From: Aliirhizobium smilacinae
GTDB lineage: Bacteria > Pseudomonadota > Alphaproteobacteria > Rhizobiales > Rhizobiaceae
Assembly (NCBI RefSeq): GCF_006335145.1
Contig: NZ_VDMN01000001.1
Coordinates: 558,001 to 622,000, forward strand
DNA: 64,000 bases
Reading direction: 5' to 3'
Positions 1-8,853 of the stretch are shown here, piece by piece; positions within the stretch are counted from its first letter, which is position 1; the number at the start of each line of letters is the position of its first letter. The notes beneath the pieces are model-generated. The model was not told the DNA's origin. It did no database searches and was given only the letters and a program-made list of their open reading frames with translations. A program made the translations under genes and the position numbers.

Positions 1-1
1 T

Positions 2-400
2 GGAGGCTCCGGCACAATTACCGCTCGGCCGATGAGCAACAACGGCGACGTCGAATACAATGGCGACTCCTGGTTCTTCTCTTACGAAGACACCCGTAAA
101 GTTGCTGAGATCAGTCGCGATGCGGGAGTAACGCTCACATTCACCGCGCCGCCCAGTCTTCTCGGCAAACCTGGCATTTTCATTGCTATCCGAGGTGAAG
201 CCCACTTAGTGCGTGAAAAATCCGAATTCGAGGACCATTGGGTTAGCGGGCTTGATCGTTGGTTCCCGGATGGGACAGACACTGTTGGCCTTGTGCTCAT
301 TAAGGTTTCGGCGGAATCCATCGAATATTGGGATGGTGAAGAAAACGGGCGGGTATCCCTGACTGCGTTGGACCCCGTAGCAGAAAGCTCGGTTGAGTAG
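2..400 (+). CDS. Pyridoxamine 5'-phosphate oxidase-like general stress protein (5' partial)
   Basis: The reading frame is open to the left edge, and residues before the first Met (GGSGTITARPMSNNG) continue the family pattern in which a T-x-R-P-M motif precedes the flavin-binding barrel, so the true start lies outside the window. The rest reads like the general stress protein 26 family (split-barrel FMN/F420 binding): a conserved W-F-F-S-Y-E-D-T-x-K segment, a central strand with a GEAHLV element, the W-F-P-D-G turn, and a C-terminal I-E-Y-W-D-G motif. Members are cytoplasmic flavin-binding proteins of mostly unproven substrate. About 30 N-terminal residues appear to be missing. The family call is good; the biochemical role is inference. 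Confidence 0.8.
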   Translation, partial: GGSGTITARPMSNNGDVEYNGDSWFFSYEDTRKVAEISRDAGVTLTFTAPPSLLGKPGIFIAIRGEAHLVREKSEFEDHWVSGLDRWFPDGTDTVGLVLIKVSAESIEYWDGEENGRVSLTALDPVAESSVE

Positions 401-568
401 CCGCAGAACAGGGTCTGGTGGGCTACAGGGGATGACCATGGTAAGCAGACACGGTGCCATCGGAACACCTGCTATGGCTAAATGCCCCTGCTCTCTGAGG
501 ACGGCAAGCGGAAGCGATACATTTCGTGAGTGGTTCGGACCTAGGGCGAACCAGCGTTGAACGTGGCC

Positions 569-754
569 TCACGTTTTCACTGGATGGGACATTCCGACAG
601 AACGAGGAGCTGTCAGCTTAAACGTGAACTGCTCATACGGTTTGTTAGCGGGCACGTCCGCAGTCGAGCTGACGGATGCGGAGGTAGATAGCCCGTTCTC
701 CACATATCCCATGATTGAAGCCATGATTGCTTTCCCAAGACCACGGCACTGATG
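569..754 (-). pseudogene. GNAT acetyltransferase remnant (C-terminal half)
   Basis: Minus-strand reading gives a C-terminal GNAT segment, with the acetyl-CoA loop residues Q-C-R-G-L-G-K-A followed by a stretch that closely parallels the intact GNAT protein at 24277-24702 (shared features: GLGKAIM, SIM-YVE, ADVPANK-YEQF, KSVGM/RSVGM). Homology stops abruptly near 754; the sequence further upstream on this strand carries no N-terminal GNAT half and no start with a ribosome site. The R/Q-x-x-G-x-G/A loop is altered (QCRGLG). This looks like a degraded second copy truncated by recombination. A short functional protein is unlikely because the N-terminal half of the fold is missing. Confidence 0.75.
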
Positions 755-829
755 GGCAGCCGTTTTCGGATTTCGAGGATCCGGTGGAACCTGAACCCAA
801 AAGCACAATCGCAATTTCACGAAGAAAAA

Positions 830-869
830 GCGAAGGGCGCTCGATCCATGTCTGGAGAGCGCCCTTCGC
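830..869 (-). terminator. Rho-independent terminator on the minus strand
   Basis: Perfect 13-bp inverted repeat (GCGAAGGGCGCTC, 830-842, paired with 857-869) with a 14-nt loop. On the minus strand it is followed by five T residues, so it ends leftward transcripts. No convincing minus-strand gene lies immediately to its right, so it may be a relic of a lost gene. Confidence 0.6.
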
Positions 870-1058
870 AGACCCGGACAGCTTCGCGCGCGACAGGGTC
901 ACTGCGGCAAGGCCATCGATAACGGGTGATGGACCTTAGGTGCGTTTGGCCGATCTCGATTTCAAGACCGCCGAGCACTGACCTGCCTATGTCCCTATTC
1001 CGAGCAGGAGGTAGTGCGGTCGCCGAGATCGCCAAGACCGACACCAACGGAGAACAAA

Positions 1059-1391
1059 ATGACCCAGAGCTACCCCGTCCCGACACCCGAACAGCGACAG
1101 TACATGGAGATCAGGGAAGCAGCTGAACGCGCGATGCTCGACAAGGTCTACAAGGCCATCGAGGACACATCCGCCGAAGTGGCTGACAAGTTCCGGGAGG
1201 TCGGGCTAAAATTCGAGCCTACGAGCGCGGACTACTTTACGTTCGCGACGCAGCAGGTTCTTTTCGTGCGCCTGAGCGGCGGCAATCCTGATACTTTGGA
1301 GGGCGGCGATCCCGAGATCGGCGAACGCATCGTTCGCAATGGACAGCATATCATCGACCATTACTGGCGAGGCAAGCGCAAAGAACCCTGA
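1059..1391 (+). CDS. Hypothetical protein, 110 aa
   Basis: I do not recognise a family. The start at 1059 is chosen because a GGAG ribosome site lies about 6 nt upstream; an upstream in-frame Met at 1014 has no such site. The protein is soluble and mixed helix/strand, with a charged N-terminal helix (IREAAERAMLDKVYKAIED) and a C-terminal basic tail. No signal peptide or membrane segment. It is followed by the exonuclease-like gene 89 bp later on the same strand, so the two may be co-transcribed. Alternatives cannot be excluded without a profile search. Confidence 0.65.
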   Translation: MTQSYPVPTPEQRQYMEIREAAERAMLDKVYKAIEDTSAEVADKFREVGLKFEPTSADYFTFATQQVLFVRLSGGNPDTLEGGDPEIGERIVRNGQHIIDHYWRGKRKEP

Positions 1392-1479
1392 CGACCTCCC
1401 GGCTGTCGAAAGCACGCCTTACGACCTAAATTCGGTAGCCCGCCCTACCTATCGTAAACGATCAACATTCACGGCCGCC

Positions 1480-2031
1480 ATGCCCGTTTTCCTGGACTTC
1501 GAAGCCTCTTCCCTGAGCAAACACAGCTACCCAGTCGAGGTGGCGTGGGTTTTCGAGGACGGGCGCGCGCGTTCATTCCTCATCAGGCCAGCAGCAGGCT
1601 GGACCGACTGGTCGGGCGAGGCCGAGGCGATCCACGGGATTTCGCGGGACCAGCTTGAAAGGGACGGCGTTGACGTTTCGACCATCGTTGACGAGATGAT
1701 CGCCACACTGGCCGACCAGGACATCTGTGCCAGCGCGCCGTCCTGGGATGGCAAATGGTTGAGCGCATTGCTTCGCGCAGCGGGACATCCGCGCCACGAG
1801 CTGCGCCTAAGGCAATCCGACGAAGCCTTCATGGATGCCGCAAGGGCGGGACTTGGGTCTTCGGTTTCAGAGGATGTCGCAGCGAACCTGGTCAACGAGA
1901 TCATCGGGAGAACCGAGCCGCCGGAACCGCCACACCGTGCATTGCCTGATGCCCTCCTCGAACTCGAGCGGTGGGAACTGGTGCGATCGGAGGCGGCGCG
2001 TTTACCCAAAGGCGAAGCTTCGAGTATGTGA
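1480..2031 (+). CDS. DEDDh-type 3'-5' exonuclease domain protein
   Basis: The 183-aa product begins MPVFLDFEASS, which is the ExoI motif (D-x-E) of the RNase T/DnaQ-like exonuclease superfamily. A middle acidic position is carried by the WDGKWL segment, and the final motif is H-R-A-L-P-D-A, i.e. H-x4-D, defining the DEDDh subgroup. Such enzymes remove nucleotides from 3' ends of DNA or RNA using two metal ions. The size is that of a stand-alone exonuclease domain without a polymerase. The frame is open further upstream (to 1339), but that part overlaps the previous gene and has no domain signal, so the Met at 1480 is preferred. The substrate cannot be told from sequence. Confidence 0.75.
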   Translation: MPVFLDFEASSLSKHSYPVEVAWVFEDGRARSFLIRPAAGWTDWSGEAEAIHGISRDQLERDGVDVSTIVDEMIATLADQDICASAPSWDGKWLSALLRAAGHPRHELRLRQSDEAFMDAARAGLGSSVSEDVAANLVNEIIGRTEPPEPPHRALPDALLELERWELVRSEAARLPKGEASSM

Positions 2032-2109
2032 AGCGCGGGCGCATTTCCTTCGTCGATTTCAGTCAAGCACTCCCGACGGATATCCATCGGGAGTGGCCGA
2101 AAGCTACGA

Positions 2110-2988
2110 CTATATCTTTCCCAATAACGTCTCTGTGGCGGCGATGATCGAACCTGTCATCGAAACATTGGCGATCGCGGGGCTCGGCAGGATCGCCTGT
2201 GCCTTGTTATTGAACATCGCGCCCGAACGCCCTTCGAGATCGGGAGAAACCAACAGTGGAACCATCCTTTCCGAGTAAACCTCCGGCTTCACCGTCATGA
2301 AGCTCGTCAGCCCCTCGATGATGGAGAGCAGAAGCCTATTTGTCCCGAACAGATTTTCGCGAATGCCGGTCTTTACGAAACCGGGGTTCAAGCCGAAGAC
2401 ATCAATCTGCGGGTAGCGCCGTGCGGCATCCAGAACCAGTGCCTCATTGCCCGCCACGGTATTCATGTGGGCCTTCATGCGGCCATAGCCCCTCTCGGAA
2501 TTGAGGTCCTCAACATTGGCCTTCTGTCCCGATCCCGGGAAACCCATAACGAACACGCGTGGTTTCATCCGCGGCTCGGCCCTTGCGACACCAAGACGAT
2601 GTGCGATCGCTTTCAGGATCACGTAGCGGCTCAGATAGCTGATCGCCAGATCTCGCTCGACCCCCTCGGCGATGACCTGCCTTTTCGGGCCTGCCATGAT
2701 CCCGGTCGTCATGATCACCAGGTCAAGCGTTTCGGCAGGGAGCTCGGCGGCCACCCGCTTCGCCTCGGCCATTGAGCTGAGGTCGGCTGTCATGAACCGG
2801 ATGTTGCGGATCGACTGATCCTTGAAGGTCTGCCCGACTACGGTGACGTTCGCGCCTTGTCGCGCGAGGTCCTGAGCGAACGAGCGGCCGATGCCACCCG
2901 TTCCTCCGACGATCGCCACTTGAAGACCATTGAGGTCGAGGGTGTTCGGATTGCGATGCTGCCAGGAAATCGAGGTGTCCCGTTTCAT
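2110..2988 (-). CDS. SDR-family oxidoreductase
   Basis: A 292-aa classical short-chain dehydrogenase. The cofactor loop GGTGGIG is at residues 28-34, and the catalytic pair is Y168-x3-K172 in GYGRMKAH. The residue usually Ser in the catalytic triad is not obvious in its usual place, so activity should not be assumed to be that of a standard alcohol dehydrogenase. Its start codon overlaps the stop of the upstream old-yellow-enzyme gene by one base (TAATG), so the two are translationally coupled and probably act on related carbonyl or enone substrates. The divergent LysR gene at 4176 is the likely regulator. Confidence 0.85.
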   Translation of the reverse strand: MKRDTSISWQHRNPNTLDLNGLQVAIVGGTGGIGRSFAQDLARQGANVTVVGQTFKDQSIRNIRFMTADLSSMAEAKRVAAELPAETLDLVIMTTGIMAGPKRQVIAEGVERDLAISYLSRYVILKAIAHRLGVARAEPRMKPRVFVMGFPGSGQKANVEDLNSERGYGRMKAHMNTVAGNEALVLDAARRYPQIDVFGLNPGFVKTGIRENLFGTNRLLLSIIEGLTSFMTVKPEVYSERMVPLLVSPDLEGRSGAMFNNKAQAILPSPAIANVSMTGSIIAATETLLGKI

Positions 2989-4073
2989 TATTCGGTCTCC
3001 TTCGCTGCTTTAAGCTCTGACATTGTGGGATAGTCGACATAGCCCTTCTCGGTGCCGCCGAAGAACGTCGAGCGGTCGGCTTCGTTCATGGGCGCACCGC
3101 TATCGAGGCGCTCGGCAAAGTCCGGATTTGCCAGGACCATCTGACCATACGCCTCGATGTCCGCAAGGCCGGAGGCAATGTCCGTCCCGATCTGCTCGCG
3201 GGAACGGCCCGGCCTGTTCAAAACGAGTGCCTGATGCCAAAGCTTGCGGATGTCCGACAGCAGCTCCTCGTTGCCTGCATGCATGATGTGGATATAGGCG
3301 AGGCCCAGCTTGTCGAGTTCGGCAACGAGATGGCGGTAGAGGTCGGGACCTTCAGCACCCTCGTCTATGCCCCACATCAGGAGGCTCGGGGACAAACGGA
3401 TTGCGGTCCGCTCGGGACCGATCTCGTCGGAGATCGCCTTCGCGACTTCGATGGCGAAGCGGGCGCGGTTCTCGATCGAACCACCGTATTCGTCGGTGCG
3501 GACATTGGAACTAGCAGCGATGAACTGCTGGACCAGGTAACCGTTCGCGCCATGGATTTCGACACCGTCCGCTCCGGCCTCGATCGCACGCCTCGCGGCA
3601 TACGCGAAATCCTTTACCGTCTGACGTACCTCCTCCGTGGTGAGCGCGCGCGGGGTCGGGATATCCTGCATGCCCGCGGCCGTGAACATCGGCGCGCCCG
3701 GTGCAATCGCCGAGGGCGCAACACCCTGACGATGGTGCGGGGTGTTGTCGGGATGGGACATGCGGCCAGCGTGCATGAGCTGGAGGAAAATACGGCCGCC
3801 CTGTGCGTGCACCGCTTGTGCGATCGCTTTCCAGCCTTCGACATGGGCATCCGTATAGATACCGGGTGTCGTCAGATAACCCTGTCCGTCATCCGACGGC
3901 TGGGTGCCTTCTGTCACGATGAGGCCAATGGAAGCGCGCTGCGCGTAATACTGCGCGGCGAGATCACCTGGGGTGCCATCGAGCTTTGCCCGGGAGCGCG
4001 TCATCGGTGCCATGACCAGGCGATTGTTGAGTTCGATGCCGCCGAGGCGGACCTTTGCGAAGATGTCCGACAT
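2988..4073 (-). CDS. Old yellow enzyme family alkene reductase (NADH:flavin oxidoreductase)
   Basis: 361 aa, the normal length of the OYE/NemA family. Visible motifs are MAPMTRSRA near residues 21-29 (FMN phosphate and ring contacts), HAGRMSH, and HGANGYLVQQF, the last supplying the H-x-x-N pair that binds the electron-withdrawing group of the substrate. The family uses FMN and NAD(P)H to reduce C=C bonds conjugated to carbonyl or nitro groups. First gene of a two-gene leftward operon with the SDR at 2110, and divergent from a LysR gene, a frequent arrangement for inducible electrophile detoxification. Exact substrate unknown. Confidence 0.9.
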   Translation of the reverse strand: MSDIFAKVRLGGIELNNRLVMAPMTRSRAKLDGTPGDLAAQYYAQRASIGLIVTEGTQPSDDGQGYLTTPGIYTDAHVEGWKAIAQAVHAQGGRIFLQLMHAGRMSHPDNTPHHRQGVAPSAIAPGAPMFTAAGMQDIPTPRALTTEEVRQTVKDFAYAARRAIEAGADGVEIHGANGYLVQQFIAASSNVRTDEYGGSIENRARFAIEVAKAISDEIGPERTAIRLSPSLLMWGIDEGAEGPDLYRHLVAELDKLGLAYIHIMHAGNEELLSDIRKLWHQALVLNRPGRSREQIGTDIASGLADIEAYGQMVLANPDFAERLDSGAPMNEADRSTFFGGTEKGYVDYPTMSELKAAKETE

Positions 4074-4123
4074 ACCTGTCTCCTATGAACATTGCTGAGA
4101 CGGATATGGGCTTGCGCGACGGA

Positions 4124-4136
4124 TGGAATAACCCCA
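4124..4136. promoter_or_regulatory. Candidate LysR box (T-N11-A)
   Basis: TGGAATAACCCCA fits T-N11-A with TGG/CCA dyad ends. It lies in the 102-bp space between the divergent OYE and LysR genes, where a LysR protein would be expected to bind. Prediction only. Confidence 0.4.
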
Positions 4137-4175
4137 TCTAAATGAGAATGATTATCCCATTGATGGAGCAATCGA

Positions 4176-5051
4176 TTGGACTATCTCAACGACATGGCTC
4201 TGTTTGTCGAAGTGGTGAAGACGCGGAGTTTTCGTCGCGCAGCGGAGGTGCTGGGTATTCCGAACTCCACTTTGTCGCGCCGCATCGGTCTTCTCGAGGA
4301 AGGGATCGGCCTTAGGCTCCTGAACCGGACAACGCGCAAGATCGAATTGACGGAAGCAGGCCAGCTCTATTTCGAGCGCAGCCGACGTATCGTTGAAGAG
4401 GCCAGGATCGCCTATGAAGAACTGGGTGACATGGTTGCCCAGCCATCCGGCGTGCTGAGGGTATCGATGTCCGTCGACTTCGCCACGACGTATATCGCGC
4501 CGTTGCTGCCTGATTTCGCGTCCCTGTATCCCGGCATAACGTTCGATCTTGATCTGACGTCGCGTAATGTCGATCTGGTCGGTGAGCCGTTCGACCTCGC
4601 CATCCGAATGGCCGCCCCTGAAAATCCCAACCTGGTCAGCCGCGCAATCACCAGACTGAGCGCGCAGTTTTACGCCGCCCCGAGCTATATCGAAGCTCAC
4701 GGCATGCCGAAACATCCCGCTGATCTTGAAAGCCACCAGTGTCTGACCATGCCGAGCATGACGACCTGGACGGTTCACTCCGGTCAAAAGTCGGCAAGCA
4801 TCGCCGTGGGTGGGCGTTTCCGGATGAACAGCGTCGGCATGATCCGTCGGCTCGGCATCCTTGGCCAGGGCATTGTCTTCCTTCCCGAACGCGTATTGGC
4901 TGAGGACCTCGCAGCAGGACGGCTTCAGCGCGTTCTGCCGAACTGGAAGGGTGCCTCGCAACCGATCCACGCGGTAACCGAGACAAAACTCGTCCCCGCG
5001 AAAACACAGCGCTTCATCGAGTTTCTCAAGGATCGCCTGCGGGACATTTGA
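4176..5051 (+). CDS. LysR-family transcriptional regulator
   Basis: 291 aa with an N-terminal winged helix-turn-helix (about residues 1-62: SFRRAAEVLGIPNSTLSRRIGLLE, then LLNRTTRKIELTEAG) and a C-terminal periplasmic-binding-like effector domain. The start is a TTG at 4176: no in-frame ATG precedes it, GGAG lies 7 nt upstream, and the resulting MDYLNDMALFVEV is the typical LysR beginning. Divergently transcribed from the OYE/SDR operon, which it probably controls in response to a substrate of those enzymes; effector unknown. Confidence 0.9.
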   Translation: MDYLNDMALFVEVVKTRSFRRAAEVLGIPNSTLSRRIGLLEEGIGLRLLNRTTRKIELTEAGQLYFERSRRIVEEARIAYEELGDMVAQPSGVLRVSMSVDFATTYIAPLLPDFASLYPGITFDLDLTSRNVDLVGEPFDLAIRMAAPENPNLVSRAITRLSAQFYAAPSYIEAHGMPKHPADLESHQCLTMPSMTTWTVHSGQKSASIAVGGRFRMNSVGMIRRLGILGQGIVFLPERVLAEDLAAGRLQRVLPNWKGASQPIHAVTETKLVPAKTQRFIEFLKDRLRDI

Positions 5052-5281
5052 ATATCTCGCGAATTTGCCTCAGGACAAATGAAGAGCGTTCCGCGCTGGA
5101 TAGTGCGCAAATCCAGCTTTCGTCGGAAGTCTATCGTACTTTTCGAACTGCTTTCCCGGTGGTCCGGAAACTTGGAGCAATTGCGTAGAAGGCGCTTTGA
5201 ACCAATCCAGCCTGAATTTCCAGACATTCTCATGCTGGTGGGAAAGCCTCCGCGGCAATGACAGCATCCGGCCCACTGCAG

Positions 5282-6517
5282 TTATCGATGTCGTCCATGG
5301 AGGAACGCCAAAACCGCAAAACACTGGATCGCCGCCGCCAGGATAAACACGGAGGGATCGGAGATTGTCCTCACGAGGCCAAACACCGCGGGTGCGATGG
5401 CATAGGTCCCCTGGCTTAGTGCGACGATCAGTGGCACCACACGAGTGACATCGGCTTTGTCGAACTCGACTTGGGCGATGAGGGGCGGCAACGACGTTGC
5501 GTTGCCAATGCCGAGGCCAAAAAGCAGGACCCCGATGATCATTGCTGCGGCATTGTCGCCGCCAGCCAACAGCAATGTCAGAGAGCCTAATATCTGAACG
5601 CTGTAGCTAGCCGAGGCCACCAAGCGACGATCTGCAGTCGCTGGCATCAGCCAACCGATGCCGCTGCGCCCGACTATTGCCGCAACGGTCGCTCCGCCCA
5701 TGACCAGCCCGGCCGTTTGCGATCCAAAGAGTGGCACCACCATTGAAAATAGGTGAGATAGCAGTCCTATCTGGGCGAACAATCCCGCAGCCATTGCTAT
5801 CGCAAGGGTGAGGAAACGGCGATTGCTCCACAGAGAGCTTCGCGGCCCCGACGAAACCAGTGGGGCCGAAGTCGGCGAGATCACCACGTGCGACCCGGTT
5901 CCATCCGGTGATTGACCCATAAGCTCGGGTGATTTGGAAAACACCAGGACAGACAACGCAGCTACGGTGAGGATCATCGAAAACCCGACCATGATGGTGG
6001 CCTGCACAAACCCGCTCGACACGATGAGAATGACCCACAAGGGTGAGAAAATCACGCCACCCACACTCGCCCCATTATATGCCATGGACAGGGCTGCCGG
6101 GCGTCTGCGGACGAACCAGGGAGAGATAATGGCATTGACCGCCGCAGCGCCCATAGCAACCCAGCCTGTGCCGCTGAGGAGAGCGGCCGCAAACAGATGC
6201 CAGGGCTGGGATGCCGACGACCAACCGACGACACCCGTTGCCAGTAGAACCGCTCCGGAGATGGTTATGATTGGGATGTTCCAAAGCCGATACAATCGAG
6301 GGAGGTTTGCTACAACCACTGCGCCGACGATGAAATGCAGCGTTACGGCGCTCGATACGAATGCAACGGACCAACCCGTTCTCTGCACTACCATCTGCAG
6401 ATAAATTGGTGGCCCGTAAAAACCGACCCCCCAGCCGAATGTCGCCAGAACAAAGGTCGCCGCGACCACGTACCAGCCAAAAAAGGGTGTCGTCTCGGAT
6501 GTTGGTGGTGATGTCAT
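5282..6517 (-). CDS. MFS transporter
   Basis: About 411 aa of strongly hydrophobic sequence with roughly twelve membrane segments and a hydrophilic central loop around SPELMGQSPDGTG, typical of the major facilitator superfamily. The start at 6517 is chosen because a GAGG ribosome site lies about 8 nt upstream; the longer open frame to 6706 would run into the arsR operator. Similar proteins (GWYVVAATFV start, WFVRRRPAALSMAYNG loop) belong to the monocarboxylate/OFA-like branch. It is transcribed away from the arsenic operon, and the palindrome at 6668-6699 lies in the shared region, so co-regulation with arsR is possible. Substrate unknown. Confidence 0.8.
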   Translation of the reverse strand: MTSPPTSETTPFFGWYVVAATFVLATFGWGVGFYGPPIYLQMVVQRTGWSVAFVSSAVTLHFIVGAVVVANLPRLYRLWNIPIITISGAVLLATGVVGWSSASQPWHLFAAALLSGTGWVAMGAAAVNAIISPWFVRRRPAALSMAYNGASVGGVIFSPLWVILIVSSGFVQATIMVGFSMILTVAALSVLVFSKSPELMGQSPDGTGSHVVISPTSAPLVSSGPRSSLWSNRRFLTLAIAMAAGLFAQIGLLSHLFSMVVPLFGSQTAGLVMGGATVAAIVGRSGIGWLMPATADRRLVASASYSVQILGSLTLLLAGGDNAAAMIIGVLLFGLGIGNATSLPPLIAQVEFDKADVTRVVPLIVALSQGTYAIAPAVFGLVRTISDPSVFILAAAIQCFAVLAFLHGRHR

Positions 6518-6667
6518 GACTTGGGCCTCAATGTTGTTTGAGCCTTGTCGCAGGTTCAGCATGTCGAAGCTTCGGTCACGATCGAAGTGTTCACGTTTGT
6601 CCGCGTATGGCGCGAGGCGGAAGTCGGCCCCTGGCCCATTGCGGACTTGCTCGGAATGTGGCAATTG

Positions 6668-6699
6668 AAAATTCAATATTTCAAGGAGTATTGAATTTT
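6668..6699. promoter_or_regulatory. ArsR operator palindrome
   Basis: Perfect 11-bp inverted repeat AAAATTCAATA (6668-6678) / TATTGAATTTT (6689-6699) with a 10-bp spacer that contains the AAGGAG ribosome site of arsR; the right arm includes the first two bases of the TTG start codon. Binding here would block both transcription and access to the ribosome site. The AT-rich dyad resembles other ArsR/SmtB operators. Confidence 0.75.
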
Positions 6700-7036
6700 G
6701 CAACAACGGCAGGCTTTGGCGTCATTCTCAGCACTCTCCCAGGAAACGCGCCTGGCCGTCGTGCGGGTTCTCGTTGTCGCGGGACCTGACGGGCTCGCCG
6801 CCGGCGCGATCGCCGAGCGAATGGGCGTCTCGCCGTCGAACGTCAGCTTCCACCTGAAAGAACTTGAACGGTCGGGACTGATCTCCCAGCGCCGCGAATC
6901 GCGGTCTATCGTCTATAGCGCCAGCTACGAGACGCTGGCCGATCTCGTGAAGTTCCTGTTGGAAGACTGCTGCGCGGGACACCCCGAAATCTGCGCTCCG
7001 GCGGCGACCGTGGCGGACTGCTGTGTTGCGAAATGA
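6698..7036 (+). CDS. arsR: ArsR-type As(III)-responsive repressor
   Basis: 112 aa with a winged helix-turn-helix (residues about 10-85; recognition helix in SPSNVSFHLKELERSGL). It lacks the classical Cys pair in the DNA-binding helix and instead has C91, C92 and C99 (EDCCAGHPEIC) plus C108/C109 near the C terminus, the arrangement known from the Acidithiobacillus-type ArsR, where three C-terminal cysteines bind As(III). Start is TTG at 6698 with AAGGAG 9 nt upstream. First gene of arsR-aqpS-arsC-arsH-MFS; the next gene overlaps its stop by 4 bp. Autoregulation through the overlapping palindrome is very likely. Confidence 0.92.
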   Translation: MQQRQALASFSALSQETRLAVVRVLVVAGPDGLAAGAIAERMGVSPSNVSFHLKELERSGLISQRRESRSIVYSASYETLADLVKFLLEDCCAGHPEICAPAATVADCCVAK

Positions 7037-7728
7037 CCGCGACGCTCTCGAGACGTCTAACCGCTGAGGCGATCGGCACGGCCGCCCTCGTGGCCACAGT
7101 GGTTGGGTCCGGCGTCATGGCCGAGCGGCTGACGACGGACAAGGGGCTGGCGCTCCTTTGCAACACGCTTCCCACGGGTGCGGTCCTCGTCGTCCTGATC
7201 ACCATTCTGGGCCCACTCTCCGGAGCGCATTTCAACCCTGTCGTCTCGGCCCTCTTCGCGTTTCGGCGTGAACTGGCGTTCCGATATCTCGGCCCTTATG
7301 TCGCCGCTCAGATTGTCGGCGGGATCATGGGGACATGGCTCGCCCACCTGATGTTCGAACTGCCGCTCCTACAGGTATCGCAGACGGTCAGAACCGGATC
7401 GGGTCAGTGGTTTGCGGAAGCTGTCGCGACAGGCGGGCTCGTTTTGACGATCCTCGGTGGCCTGCGTCACCGACCTGAAAGTATACCGATGCTGGTTGGT
7501 CTCTACATCACGGCGGCATACTGGTTCACGGCCTCGACGTCGTTTGCCAATCCTGCCGTCGCGATAGCGCGATGCCTGACCGACACGTTTTCTGGAATCC
7601 GCCCAATTGACGTCCCGCTGTTCGTCGTCGCCCAGGTCATTGGGGCGTCGCTCACGGCTCTCGTCGCGGGTTGGCTTTTCGCCGAGCCGTCGCGGCAACC
7701 ATCCGTTTCTCAAGCCGAAAGGGCGTGA
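7033..7728 (+). CDS. aqpS: AqpS-type aquaglyceroporin (arsenite channel)
   Basis: 231 aa, six membrane helices, with the two half-helix motifs of the MIP family: the first is NPV (residues 68-70, HFNPVVSA) and the second NPA (173-175, FANPAVAIA). The residue after the second NPA is V176 instead of the near-universal Arg of the selectivity filter, the substitution described for Sinorhizobium meliloti AqpS. In that system ArsC makes arsenite from arsenate and AqpS lets it leave by downhill flow, replacing an ArsB or Acr3 pump. The start overlaps arsR by 4 bp, giving tight coupling. Confidence 0.92.
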   Translation: MTATLSRRLTAEAIGTAALVATVVGSGVMAERLTTDKGLALLCNTLPTGAVLVVLITILGPLSGAHFNPVVSALFAFRRELAFRYLGPYVAAQIVGGIMGTWLAHLMFELPLLQVSQTVRTGSGQWFAEAVATGGLVLTILGGLRHRPESIPMLVGLYITAAYWFTASTSFANPAVAIARCLTDTFSGIRPIDVPLFVVAQVIGASLTALVAGWLFAEPSRQPSVSQAERA

Positions 7729-7730
7729 CC

Positions 7731-8153
7731 ATGGACGTAACCATCTACCACAATCCCGCATGCGGGACCTCGCGCAACACGCTCGAGCTGATCCGAAACG
7801 CCGGGATCGAGCCGACCGTCATCGAGTATCTCGACAATCCTCCGTCGCGCACCGAGCTCGTCCGCATGATCGGCGACGCCGGACTGACCGTCCGTCAGGC
7901 CATTCGAGAAAAGGGAACGCCTCATGCCGAGTTTGGCCTCGATGATCCGGCGCTGACCGACGACGAGCTGATCGACGCCATGCTTACCACCCCGATCTTG
8001 ATCAATCGTCCGTTCGTGGTCACTCCGATGGGCACGCGCCTGAGCAGACCGTCTGAAGTCGTCCTCGATATCCTGCCCGACACCCACAAGGGGCCTTTTG
8101 CCAAGGAAGACGGCGAACTGGTCATCGACGCGGAGGGCAAGCGCGTTGTCTGA
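7731..8153 (+). CDS. arsC: Arsenate reductase, glutaredoxin-dependent
   Basis: 140 aa, the usual length. The catalytic Cys is C11 in [12 protein letters not shown], the arsenate-binding loop of the ArsC/Spx fold, and a downstream [15 protein letters not shown] segment provides the basic residues that hold the oxyanion. It reduces As(V) to As(III) with glutathione/glutaredoxin. ATG at 7731, 2 bp after the aqpS stop; its 3' end overlaps arsH by 8 bp. Confidence 0.95.
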   Translation: MDVTIYHNPACGTSRNTLELIRNAGIEPTVIEYLDNPPSRTELVRMIGDAGLTVRQAIREKGTPHAEFGLDDPALTDDELIDAMLTTPILINRPFVVTPMGTRLSRPSEVVLDILPDTHKGPFAKEDGELVIDAEGKRVV

Positions 8154-8853
8154 TCTGTGTGCCGCATCCACCGAGCATCTCCGCAAGCCCGATCTCGAAG
8201 CGCTCCGTCCGCCATTCTCGACGCATCCGCCACGCATCCTGATCCTCTACGGCTCGCTTCGCGACGTGTCCTACAGTCGCCTCTTGGCCCACGAGGCACG
8301 TCGTCTCCTGGAACATTTTGGATGTGAGGTCCGCGTCTTCGATCCCAAGGGGCTGCCGTTGCCCGACGAGGCTCCCGTCGATCACCCAAAGGTCAGGGAA
8401 TTGCGCGAACTTTCCGCCTGGTCGGAAGGTCAGGTTTGGGTCAGCCCGGAGCGCCACGGTGCGATGACTGGCATCATGAAGGCTCAGGTAGATTGGATTC
8501 CACTGTCGATCGGCTCCGTCCGGCCGACGCAGGGCAAGACATTGGCTGTCATGGAGGTGTCCGGGGGAAGCCAGTCGTTCAACGCGGTCAACCAGATGCG
8601 TATTCTGGGCCGGTGGATGCGGATGGTGACGATCCCGAACCAGTCCTCAGTCGCGAAAGCCTACGAGCAGTTCGACGGCGATGGCCGCATGAAGCCATCC
8701 TCGTATTACGACCGCGTGGTCGATGTCTGTGAGGAGCTGGTGAAGTTCACATGGCTCACCCGTGATGCCTCGGGCTATCTCACCGACCGCTACAGCGAGC
8801 GAAAGGAGAGCGCCGTCGAACTTGAAAAGCGGACGACCCTGAAATCCATATGA
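8146..8853 (+). CDS. arsH: ArsH, NADPH-dependent FMN reductase / organoarsenical oxidase
   Basis: About 235 aa. The FMN-phosphate loop is [18 protein letters not shown], followed by [21 protein letters not shown] and [13 protein letters not shown], the signature segments of ArsH. The family is a flavoprotein that oxidises trivalent methylated arsenicals and reduces other acceptors. The preferred start is TTG at 8146, inside the arsC 3' end, because GGAGG lies 9 nt upstream and the product then begins [11 protein letters not shown]; the longer frame from 8098 would overlap arsC much more. The stop overlaps the following MFS gene as ATGA. Confidence 0.92.
   Translation: MSDLCAASTEHLRKPDLEALRPPFSTHPPRILILYGSLRDVSYSRLLAHEARRLLEHFGCEVRVFDPKGLPLPDEAPVDHPKVRELRELSAWSEGQVWVSPERHGAMTGIMKAQVDWIPLSIGSVRPTQGKTLAVMEVSGGSQSFNAVNQMRILGRWMRMVTIPNQSSVAKAYEQFDGDGRMKPSSYYDRVVDVCEELVKFTWLTRDASGYLTDRYSERKESAVELEKRTTLKSI

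Noticed and set aside
3234..4088. 284-aa + frame opposite the old yellow enzyme gene
   Set aside because: It is the antisense shadow of a clearly conserved gene; no domain recognisable.
4152..4970. 272-aa minus frame opposite the LysR gene
   Set aside because: Antisense shadow; the + strand carries an unmistakable LysR protein.
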